From: Chryseobacterium kimseyorum
GTDB taxonomy: Bacteria > Bacteroidota > Bacteroidia > Flavobacteriales > Weeksellaceae
Assembly (NCBI RefSeq): GCF_025971945.1
Contig: NZ_JAPDHW010000006.1
Location: 1-64,000 of the forward strand
Length of the DNA stretch: 64,000 nucleotides
Reading direction: 5' to 3'
Every line of letters begins with the position of its first letter. Positions within the stretch are counted from its first letter, which is position 1. Position numbers and translations under genes: made by a program. Positions 38,446 to 46,174 of this stretch are shown here, piece by piece. The notes under the pieces were generated by a model. It was not told the origin of the DNA. It did no database searches and was given only the letters and a program-made list of their open reading frames with translations.

Positions 38446-39831
38446 ATGTCCAAAAAAAAGGTAACCATCGTATTTGATATTGGAAAAACCAACAAAAAGT
38501 TTTTTTTATTTGATAAAAATTACAAAGAAGTTGTGCGTGAATATACCGAACTTCCCCTTACCACCGATGAAGATGGTTATCCCACAGAAGATTTGGCAGC
38601 ATTGCAAAACTGGATCAAAGATAATTTCAATGCCATTCTCGATGATGAAAATTTTGAAGTAAAAGCCATTAATTTTTCTACGTACGGAGCAAGTTTTGTG
38701 CACCTCGATCAGAAAGGAAATGTTCTGACGCCTCTGTACAATTACACCAAACCAATGGATCAGGATATTCTTGATTTATTTTACGAAAAACACGGCAGCA
38801 AACTGAAAATTGCCCGAGAAACAGCATCTCCGCAAACAGGAATGCTGAACTCAGGACTGCAATTATTCTGGTTAAAATACAAACATCCGGAAGTTTTCAA
38901 AAAAATCCGTTACAGTCTTCATTTACCGCAGTATTTATCTTATTTATTCACCGGAATTTGCGTTTCGGAATTTACCTCAATCGGCTGTCATACCAATTTG
39001 TGGGATTACGACAAAGCAGATTATCACGACTGGGTTTACGATGAAGGAATCGATGCCTTGTTAGGACCAATTGTTCCGACTTCTGCAAGCATCAACACGT
39101 CTTACAGAAATAAAAAAATTAAAATAGGCGTGGGAATTCACGACAGTTCTTCCGCGCTGTTACCTTATATTTTAAGTAAAAAAGAACCTTTTCTCTTGCT
39201 TTCAACAGGAACGTGGAGTATTTCTTTAAATCCATTCAACGATGAAAGTTTAACGGATGAAGATATCGAAAACAACTGTCTGAACTACATGAGAATCGAC
39301 GGTAAACGCGTGAAAGCATCCCGTTTTTTCATGGGGAATGAGTATAAAATTCAGGTTGAAAAACTGTGTGCGTACTATGGAAAAGAATATGGTTTTCACA
39401 GAGAAGTGCAGTTTGATCAGGATCTGTACCTGCGTCTGATGAAAAATAAAAACATTTATTTCCGTTTTGAAGGGATTATTTTAAAACGTAAAATGATTAC
39501 TGCAACAGATTTAAATTCATTCGCAACCTTTGAAGAAGCCTACCACCAACTAATGATTGAATTAATGGATCTGCAGATTCATACGATCACAAACGCCATC
39601 GGAAATTCAGAAATAAAAAATATTTACATTGACGGAGGTTTCACAGACAACGATGTCTTTATGAAACTGATGTCGCACCATTTCCAGCATTATAATGTGA
39701 TGTCAACACACTCTCCATTGGGATCGGCTTTAGGAGCTTCGATGGTGATTTCAAACAAAAAAATAGACGAAACTTTTTTACAGCAGCATTATCAGATGAA
39801 AGTGCTTCAGCCTTTAATTCTTAATTTATAA
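38446..39831 (+). CDS. rhaB: L-rhamnulokinase, FGGY family (461 aa)
   Basis: Phosphorylates L-rhamnulose at O1. The FGGY ATPase core begins with VFDIGKTNKKFFLFD (phosphate 1 loop, residues 9-23), continues with STYGASFVHLD and GIHDSSSALLPYI, and ends with IYIDGGFTDNDVFM and SPLGSALGAS (adenosine loop). The specificity for rhamnulose is taken from the position between rhaI and rhaEW plus the pathway, not from single residues. Start ATG 38446. Confidence 0.9.
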   Translation: MSKKKVTIVFDIGKTNKKFFLFDKNYKEVVREYTELPLTTDEDGYPTEDLAALQNWIKDNFNAILDDENFEVKAINFSTYGASFVHLDQKGNVLTPLYNYTKPMDQDILDLFYEKHGSKLKIARETASPQTGMLNSGLQLFWLKYKHPEVFKKIRYSLHLPQYLSYLFTGICVSEFTSIGCHTNLWDYDKADYHDWVYDEGIDALLGPIVPTSASINTSYRNKKIKIGVGIHDSSSALLPYILSKKEPFLLLSTGTWSISLNPFNDESLTDEDIENNCLNYMRIDGKRVKASRFFMGNEYKIQVEKLCAYYGKEYGFHREVQFDQDLYLRLMKNKNIYFRFEGIILKRKMITATDLNSFATFEEAYHQLMIELMDLQIHTITNAIGNSEIKNIYIDGGFTDNDVFMKLMSHHFQHYNVMSTHSPLGSALGASMVISNKKIDETFLQQHYQMKVLQPLILNL

Positions 39832-39938
39832 ATTTTGTTGGAAGCTGGAAGTCAGATGCCGGTAATTAAAAAGTAATTTAGTTTTTAATATCAACATAAA
39901 ACATCCATCACCCAACATCCAACATTTAACAACAAACT

Positions 39939-41090
39939 ATGTCCTTTCCATTTGATACCAACTACGCTTCCCTCGAATTGCTGATCGAAAAAGCAAAAAA
40001 GAAAATGCCCCGATTCGCCTTCGAATATCTGGACGGCGGCTGTAACGAAAATATCAACCGCGACAGAAATACAAGTGAATTGAGAGATGTTCTCCTTCGT
40101 CCGCAATATTTAATAAACAACTATACAGAGGCCAATATGGAAACGGAACTGTTCGGAGTAAAATATTCCGCACCGTTCGGAATTTCTCCGGTTGGTCTGC
40201 AGGGTTTGATGTGGCCGAATGCTCCGGAAATTTTAGCAAAAGCAGCTTTTAAACATAATATACCTTTCATTTTAAGTACGGTAACGACCAGCAGTATCGA
40301 AAGAATTGCTGAATTAACGGAAGGAAAAGCATGGTACCAACTCTATCATCCAAGAGAAGAATGGTTGCGTGACGATATTCTTGACCGTTGTGAAGCTTCT
40401 GGTTATGATGTTCTGTGCGTTTTATCGGATGTTCCTACGTTCGGTTACAGAGCAAAAGAAATTAGAAACGGTTTGGCAATGCCTCCGCAACTGAATTTCA
40501 GAAACGTTTCGCAAGCGTTGGCGAGACCGGAATGGTGTCTTGAAATTTTAAAACATGGCGTTCCGAGTTTTAAAACAATGGAAAAATACATGGATAAAAA
40601 CATGAATGTGAAACAATTGGGACAGTTCATGAATTCCACTTTTTCCGGCAGATTAAATTCCGACAGAATCAAAGCCATCCGCGATAAATGGAAAGGAAAG
40701 CTTGTCATCAAAGGTGTGGCTTCCGATGAAGATGCAGCCGAAGCGGTACGTTTAGGTTTTGACGGAATGATTATTTCCAATCATGGCGGAAGACAGTTGG
40801 ATGCTGGAGAATCAACGATTGCGGTAGTAAAGGAAATCAGTGAAAAATACAAAGGTCAGATTAAAATCATGATGGACAGCGGCGTAAGAACCGGTCCGGA
40901 TGTTGCCCGTGCTTTAAGCTGTGGTGCCGAATTTACCTTTATGGGAAGAACGTTTATGTATGCCGTCGGAGCTTTAGGTGAAAAAGGTGGCGATCATATC
41001 ATTGAAATGCTGAAAATGCAGTTCAGACAGGTGATGGAGCAGGTTTGCTGTGATACGCCAGAGGAATTGCAGAAGTTTAGAGTGAAGTAG
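39939..41090 (+). CDS. lldD: FMN-dependent alpha-hydroxy-acid dehydrogenase, L-lactate dehydrogenase-like (383 aa)
   Basis: A TIM barrel of the LldD/glycolate oxidase family: FAFEYLDGGCNENINRDRN at the start, PFGISPVGLQGLMWPNAPEI, the tyrosine of WYQLYHPREEW, and the active-site ISNHGGRQLDAGEST with catalytic His-Arg, then GPDVARALSCGAEFTFMGR. In this position it should oxidise the L-lactate made by RhaEW to pyruvate, passing electrons to the quinone pool. Family members with other 2-hydroxy acids are possible. Short GGAAG-rich repeat fragments flank the gene (39840-39858 and 41098-41130). Confidence 0.85.
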   Translation: MSFPFDTNYASLELLIEKAKKKMPRFAFEYLDGGCNENINRDRNTSELRDVLLRPQYLINNYTEANMETELFGVKYSAPFGISPVGLQGLMWPNAPEILAKAAFKHNIPFILSTVTTSSIERIAELTEGKAWYQLYHPREEWLRDDILDRCEASGYDVLCVLSDVPTFGYRAKEIRNGLAMPPQLNFRNVSQALARPEWCLEILKHGVPSFKTMEKYMDKNMNVKQLGQFMNSTFSGRLNSDRIKAIRDKWKGKLVIKGVASDEDAAEAVRLGFDGMIISNHGGRQLDAGESTIAVVKEISEKYKGQIKIMMDSGVRTGPDVARALSCGAEFTFMGRTFMYAVGALGEKGGDHIIEMLKMQFRQVMEQVCCDTPEELQKFRVK

Positions 41091-41532
41091 TTTGAGCGGG
41101 AAGCTGAGTGATGAAAGTTGGAAGTTTTTACGTTTTCATTAAAAGATATTTTATCTAACTACAACTTTACAGGATGCGAACCATCAATTTTCATAAAAAA
41201 AAAGTCCATATTTTTTAATGAATGAAAAGCTTAGTGAGTTTGTCTGAGTGAAAAGGCTTTGTGTAACTTAAAAGCAGATAGTATTTAAAAATTCTTTGTG
41301 CACTTTGCGTTAAAATAAAAAATTTTGAATAATCATAGCAAAAAAAATACAGTTCGGTGAATTGTATTTTTTGTTTTATAATACTATTTTTAATCAATAT
41401 TCAAAGAATGTTTTCAAGCTTCGCGAAGCAAATTTATTTGCCTTTGCATCCCTAAAAAAATGCAACATTAAAAATAATCTTTGCGTTAAAACAATTTGTG
41501 TAATGTTTGAAAAATTATTGCGTACATATTTT
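41091..41532. repeat. Repeat-rich spacer between lldD and the GH140-like gene
   Basis: Contains GGAAGCTGAGTGATGAAAG (GGAAG-type fragment), then dimeric-unit stretches with CTTAGTGAGTTTGTCTGAGTG (41228-41248), CTTTGTGTAACTTAAAAGC (41255-41273) and CTTTGTGCACTTTGCGTTAAAAT (41296-41318), a CTTCGCGAAG palindrome (41420-41429) and TCTTTGCGTTAAAAC (41479-41493). Open frames here are products of the repeats and show no protein character. Confidence 0.6.
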
Positions 41533-41616
41533 TTTACCACAAGGAACACAAAGATTTTTCACAAGGATCACAAGCCCTGTGTTCATAGTGAAATGCTTAG
41601 TGTTCTTAGTGGTAAA
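41533..41616. repeat. 84-nt hairpin made of dimeric repeat units
   Basis: TTTACCACAAGGAACACAAAG ... (about 42 nt) is mirrored imperfectly by ... CTTAGTGTTCTTAGTGGTAAA. Both arms consist of repeated CACAAG/CTTGTG-like units. It lies 61 bp before the ATG of the GH140-like gene, so it would be in the mRNA leader or just upstream of the promoter. Confidence 0.65.
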
Positions 41617-41677
41617 ATCACATCATGAAAACAAAAGATAATCAAAAACGAAATCATTTAAAAACCAAATTACTGTC

Positions 41678-43084
41678 ATGAAAAAATTCCTCATATTGCT
41701 CCTCATAATTTATTCAGTTTTTACCTTTTCTCAAAACAAAAAACAGGAATTGCCATGGTCAAATGGAGCTCTGCAGGTCAGCTCTAACAACAGATATTTG
41801 CAGCACAAAAACGGCAAACCATTTTTCTGGTTAGGAGAAACCGGATGGCTTCTGCCGGAACGTACCGATCGGGATGAAGTAGATTTTTATCTGAGTCAAT
41901 GTGCAAAAAACGGATTTAATGTCGTTCAGGTTCAAACCATCAATGCCGTACCTGCTTATAACAAATATGGGCAGCCTTCAATGACTGACGGTTTTGATTT
42001 CAGCAATATCAACCAAAAAGGAGTTTATGGATATTGGGATCACATGGATTACATTGTAAAAACAGCCGAGAAAAACGGAATTTACATCGGCATGGTCTGT
42101 ATCTGGGGCGGATTGGTAAAAGCAGGAAAAATGGATGTAGATCAGGCAAAAAAGTACGGACAGTTTTTAGCGGAACGGTATAAAGATTCGCCTAATATCA
42201 TCTGGTTTATCGGAGGCGATATGAGAGGCGACATCAAAACAGAAGTCTGGGAAGCATTAGCCACCAGCATTAAGGCGGTTGACAAAAACCATTTGATGAC
42301 CTATCATCCTTTCGGTGCTACGAGTTCAGCAGATTGGTTTAACAGTGCCGGTTGGTTAGATTTCAATATGTTCCAGAGCGGTCACAGAAGATACGGACAG
42401 CGGAAAGGCGACGGTGAATCGAAAAAAATCGCCGCTACCGAAGAAGACAACTGGAGATATGCAGAAAAAGCACTTTCGATGAAACCTTTAAAACCCATCA
42501 TCGATGGCGAACCTTCGTACGAAGACATTCCACAGGGACTTCACGATGTCAGCGAACCACGATGGAAAGATCATGATGTAAGAAGATATGCATATTGGTC
42601 GGTGTTTGCCGGTTCTTTTGGGCATACGTACGGGCACAATTCCATCATGCAGTTTTACAGGCCAGGTCTGTCGCCTGCATACGGAGCTCAGCGTGCTTGG
42701 TACGACTGTCTCAATGACGCAGGTTTTGTGCAGATGCAGTATTTAAAAAATCTGATGTTGAAATTTCCGTACTTTGAAAGAATTCCGGATCAAAGTATTA
42801 TTAAAGGCGAAGTGGGTGAGCGTTACGAAAGACTTATTGCTACCCGCGGAGCAGATTATCTGCTCGTCTACAATTACACCGGAAGAAGTATGCAGATCGA
42901 TTTGTCGAAGATTAGTGGAAAGAAGAAAAAATGTTGGTGGTACAATCCAAGAACCGGCGGGTACAAATACATTGGCGAGTCTGATGGAAATAAAATTTTG
43001 CAGATAACTCCTGAAAAAGAGAATGGAGAGGCTAAGGATTTTGTTTTTGTGGCGGTGGATGCTTCGAAGTATTATTTACAGTAA
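41678..43084 (+). CDS. GH140-like (DUF4038/apiosidase-type) glycoside hydrolase (468 aa)
   Basis: Signal peptide ends near FTFSQ. The TIM barrel has FFWLGETGWLLPERTDRDEV, GFNVVQVQ, IIWFIGGDMRGD with D181 as likely acid/base, and PIIDGEPSYEDIP with E278 as likely nucleophile; the 97-residue spacing fits the family pair. A C-terminal beta-sandwich of the Collagen_bind_2 type follows (VYNYTGRSM, WWYNPRTGGY). The characterised member cleaves D-apiose linkages in rhamnogalacturonan-II, but many DUF4038 proteins have unknown targets, so the substrate is open. Confidence 0.85.
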   Translation: MKKFLILLLIIYSVFTFSQNKKQELPWSNGALQVSSNNRYLQHKNGKPFFWLGETGWLLPERTDRDEVDFYLSQCAKNGFNVVQVQTINAVPAYNKYGQPSMTDGFDFSNINQKGVYGYWDHMDYIVKTAEKNGIYIGMVCIWGGLVKAGKMDVDQAKKYGQFLAERYKDSPNIIWFIGGDMRGDIKTEVWEALATSIKAVDKNHLMTYHPFGATSSADWFNSAGWLDFNMFQSGHRRYGQRKGDGESKKIAATEEDNWRYAEKALSMKPLKPIIDGEPSYEDIPQGLHDVSEPRWKDHDVRRYAYWSVFAGSFGHTYGHNSIMQFYRPGLSPAYGAQRAWYDCLNDAGFVQMQYLKNLMLKFPYFERIPDQSIIKGEVGERYERLIATRGADYLLVYNYTGRSMQIDLSKISGKKKKCWWYNPRTGGYKYIGESDGNKILQITPEKENGEAKDFVFVAVDASKYYLQ

Positions 43085-43288
43085 AAATAATTTAGCAATG
43101 CAAAAAACTTAAATTTTAGCTTTTAATCACAATAGAGGCACTCAAGTGTTTAGCGTCTTATAAATAGGCAAAGTTTTCGGGTTTTATCAATTTATAGACT
43201 AAAATTTTCCATTTCTTCATAGTTGGAAAACTCAAAAATGTCTGAAAAGTTTATCGTCTCTACTTGATAAGAAAATTCAAATGTTTTT

Positions 43289-43954
43289 TCAATTTGTTGT
43301 GACGTTCAAAAGTCCATCAATTCCACTTTTTCCGTATAAGTTTACTGACTGATTTTTGGAAGTAATATCAATTTGTTTTATATCTAGTTTAATCAGAGCT
43401 TCAATTAATTTTCCATTTTGATAACTTACAATATTCCAATTGACCATTAACAATGGGTTCTTTCCAATTTCATTGCCATTAATCTTTGTTTCTATAAATT
43501 CCGAAACATTATATTTTTTACTGGAACTACTATTTTCAAAATCATAATATTTAGGCTTTTCCACACTAAGATTATGATTTTTAATTAGCTCCCAAAACTT
43601 TTCTGACCAAGTTCCAGAATCCCATACTTTTATTTTAGAGCTTAATATTTTTTCAACTTCTGTTTTGTTGTTTTCTCTTTCAATTAAAAGATCAGACAGA
43701 ATAAATATATCATAAGGAAATACCGCATCATTTAATTTTTTCAGTAATATCTCATTGTAAGGTCTTAAATCCACTTTCGCTAACTTAATGTGGTATATGA
43801 GATTTCCTAAATCAGAGCCATTTTTGGACTCAAGGTTAGATGATATATATTGATGACGTTTTTGTTTACTCATCTTTTTTAATGAGAAAGCATCATTTGT
43901 TCTACAACTTAAAATAGTAAAGAAAGAGACGAAAAGAAAATATTTTAAATTCAT
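43289..43954 (-). CDS. Putative lipoprotein with a C-terminal TonB-plug-like segment (221 aa)
   Basis: The N-terminus ends in TILSC (Cys17), a plausible lipobox. Residues 20-160 are unrecognised, charged and helical. Residues 166-221 resemble the second half of a SusC plug: PLLMVNW, then LIEALIKLDIKQIDI, then VNLYGKSGIDGLLNVTT, compared with PLYIVDG, IESIDVLKG and IYGSRGSNGIIVIKT of the SusC here. No barrel follows, so it is not a transporter. Function unknown. Confidence 0.7.
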   Translation of the reverse strand: MNLKYFLFVSFFTILSCRTNDAFSLKKMSKQKRHQYISSNLESKNGSDLGNLIYHIKLAKVDLRPYNEILLKKLNDAVFPYDIFILSDLLIERENNKTEVEKILSSKIKVWDSGTWSEKFWELIKNHNLSVEKPKYYDFENSSSSKKYNVSEFIETKINGNEIGKNPLLMVNWNIVSYQNGKLIEALIKLDIKQIDITSKNQSVNLYGKSGIDGLLNVTTN

Positions 43955-44080
43955 TGTTTTATGTGGTAAAATTCAGCAATCCTCAAATCTATAAAATTTA
44001 AACAGTAAATAATTTATTGATATGAATAAAAAATTCGCACAGATGCCTACGCGAATTATATTAATTACAAACTAGATAAT

Positions 44081-44524
44081 CTACTTTTTCTTCTCCGACT
44101 TCACCGCCTGTCTCGCCAACAATTTCCAGTCGTTATTCACCTTTGTCCAGACTAATAATATATCCAAAGTCACATCACCAGGTTCCTTTCCCAAATCCGC
44201 AGTCGTTGCATAAAAATGATGACGGACAATTGCAGTATTGCCGACGATCTGTATGTTTTGATTGGTAATATCAATCGTTAGAAAATCTGATTTTTTGCTG
44301 ACCAGTTTTTCAACAAATTCTTTGGCATCATCAATATGACCTCCCGAATGTCCGTAAGTTAGTTCGGGCACAATTAACGATTCCAATGCTGGTTTTTCAC
44401 CGCTGATCATTGCTGATCTCAGTTTTTCTGCTGCATATGTTACAGATTGGACATCATTTTTTTTCTGTCCGAAAACAGTGATCGCCACTAAAAAACTCAG
44501 GGCGAAAATTAATTTTTTAATCAT
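44081..44524 (-). CDS. Exported NTF2-like (DUF4440) protein (147 aa)
   Basis: Signal peptide ends near TVFGQ. One NTF2-like domain: SAMISGEKPALESLIVPELTYGHSGG, NIQIVGNTAIVRHHFYA and VWTKVNNDWKLLARQAVK. Related in layout to the protein at 4070. It is common next to sugar-utilisation genes, with no assigned reaction. Minus strand, 126 bp from the plug-like lipoprotein gene and 259 bp from the GntR gene; the latter spacer contains an inverted repeat. Confidence 0.85.
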   Translation of the reverse strand: MIKKLIFALSFLVAITVFGQKKNDVQSVTYAAEKLRSAMISGEKPALESLIVPELTYGHSGGHIDDAKEFVEKLVSKKSDFLTIDITNQNIQIVGNTAIVRHHFYATTADLGKEPGDVTLDILLVWTKVNNDWKLLARQAVKSEKKK

Positions 44525-44648
44525 AAATAATTAGATATATTTTTTAAAGATTTTAATTTGTTACGATAATTATTAGAATATTATTCTTTTAAAGTATAAT
44601 ATAGTGAATGTCCCTTAGTAGTTATAACTTAGTTTTTTAACGGTTTGT

Positions 44649-44713
44649 CTGCCATTCCGTAGGAATCTGAACTGCTTTATTTTGGTGTGTTGAGATTCCT
44701 ACAGAATGACAAA
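44649..44713. repeat. Inverted-repeat element with CATTCCGTAGGAATCT arms
   Basis: TGCCATTCCGTAGGAATCT is mirrored by AGATTCCTACAGAATGACA across about 24 nt. The arms differ by two changes. It lies between the GntR gene and the NTF2-like gene and looks like a dispersed palindromic element; only this copy is in the window. Confidence 0.7.
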
Positions 44714-44783
44714 ATTACTGCTGATCTTAGCGTTATAATTAACAATCGACATTCATTTATAATTTATATCAATCATCAATCAT

Positions 44784-45830
44784 CTACAGCGATTCTCTCT
44801 GAATAAATTTAAAAACATTATTCACCTGCTCTTTTTTATTCTTTAAAATCATATACGCAGCAGATTCACCCATCGCCTTAAAATCAGTCGTAATTACGGT
44901 AATTCCCAGCAATTCTTTCAAAGGGGTTTCGTTGTAGGAAATAATTCCGATGTCTTCACCCAGTTTTAAATTTTTCTGACGGATCTGTTTCACCAGATTC
45001 ACCAAATCACGCTCACGGATGGTGATGAAAATATCTTTGTCCTGCAATTCCATGTCGGGATAAATTTCATCCAGAATTTCATAGTCAAGTTTAAAATCTC
45101 TGCAAAACTGCTCAAAACCGCGAACAATACGGAAAGGATAGGGATGTATGGATTTGTCAGGATACACCAAAATAATCTTTTCGTACTTTTTGATTTTATC
45201 TAAACCTTCCTTCAGCGCATCATAAATATCATGCTCGAAATCCTGGAAAATTGATCCGTAATCTCCTGAAATGTTAGGTTTTGTATTGTCTAAAAGTAAA
45301 AGTTTGTTCTTTGGGATCTGTTCGATAATATCTAAAACTTCCTGTGTTGAACTCGTATGTTTCGACTGTTCATCACGGAAATGAGGCATCACGACATAAT
45401 AGTCAAATCCACCAAGATTTTTCTTCAGCGCGTTAATGAAAAGCGTTTCGTCGCAGTGATAGATGTACATCTCCACATTGCCTTTGGTACCGATTGCATT
45501 GACGAAATAATTGTAAATCATCATTTTATAGGTACTCGGCTTGTTGATCAGAAAGAAAATATTGATAATGTCGTTCTTATTGATGCGGGAAATATAATAA
45601 CCTTTACCCTTTACAGATTCAATGATTTGTCTTTTGCGAAGCTCTTTGTAAGCCTTTTCCACAGTGTCCCGGGAGAGAAAGCAGGATTCGCTTAGTTCAT
45701 TGATTGACGGAATTTTTTCTCCGATTTTTATTTGCCCTCCATCAATTCCGTTCAGAATAGAATCTACAATCTGTTTGTATTTCGGAACTCTGGAGTTTTC
45801 ATTGATGTTGATTTCTAATGTTTCGGCCAT
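44784..45830 (-). CDS. GntR-family regulator with LacI-like sensor domain (348 aa)
   Basis: The N-terminal winged helix (residues about 12-80: YKQIVDSILNGIDGGQIKIGEKIPSINELSESCFLSRDTVEKAYKELRKRQIIESVKGKGYYI) is GntR type. The rest (about 85-340) resembles a periplasmic-binding-protein/LacI sensor with DFKAMGESAAYMIL near the end, the same layout as AraR of Bacillus. It is the only specific regulator encoded inside the pectin/rhamnose locus, so it probably senses rhamnose or an intermediate. Whether it represses or activates is unknown. Confidence 0.9.
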   Translation of the reverse strand: MAETLEININENSRVPKYKQIVDSILNGIDGGQIKIGEKIPSINELSESCFLSRDTVEKAYKELRKRQIIESVKGKGYYISRINKNDIINIFFLINKPSTYKMMIYNYFVNAIGTKGNVEMYIYHCDETLFINALKKNLGGFDYYVVMPHFRDEQSKHTSSTQEVLDIIEQIPKNKLLLLDNTKPNISGDYGSIFQDFEHDIYDALKEGLDKIKKYEKIILVYPDKSIHPYPFRIVRGFEQFCRDFKLDYEILDEIYPDMELQDKDIFITIRERDLVNLVKQIRQKNLKLGEDIGIISYNETPLKELLGITVITTDFKAMGESAAYMILKNKKEQVNNVFKFIQRESL

Positions 45831-45846
45831 GATTTTTTACAGATAG

Positions 45847-46118
45847 GAAATGCAATTCAGTTAAAAAACAGCTAAAATCAAAAGCGATTAATAGCTGAAA
45901 ACAAGATACAAAAATTTGAAGTAACAGATTCATGAATGTTTTTTATAATGCTGATAGTCTAAAACTGTTAATTATCAGTAGATTATAAAATTCAGAGTCA
46001 TCTGATTTAAATTATGTAAAATTACCATTTCCACCTTCAGGATTTTCAAAACCTTGAAAGTTTAAAATATTTTCCACCACACAACCCTCCAACTCTCTAA
46101 CCCTTCCAACTCTCCAAC
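45847..46118. other. Spacer upstream of the GntR gene
   Basis: No gene. 46033-46061 forms a weak hairpin (ACCTTCAGGATTTT / AAAACCTTGAAAGT), similar to the terminator hairpin at 27032. 46082-46116 is a CT-rich run with CCAACTCTC repeated. Confidence 0.5.
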
Positions 46119-46148
46119 AAAAAAAGCCTGCCCTTTCGGAACAGACTT
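46119..46148 (-). terminator. Terminator of the minus-strand glycosidase unit
   Basis: On the minus strand AGTCTGTTCC-GAAA-GGGCAGGCT forms a 10-bp stem with several G-T pairs, followed by seven T residues. It lies 26 bp after the stop at 46175. Confidence 0.7.
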
Positions 46149-46174
46149 TAGAAACTATATGAATGTGAAATTTT

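Noticed and set aside
41362..41628. 88-codon frame upstream of the GH140-like gene
   Set aside because: It reads through dimeric repeats and the 84-nt hairpin, with no homology or signal features.
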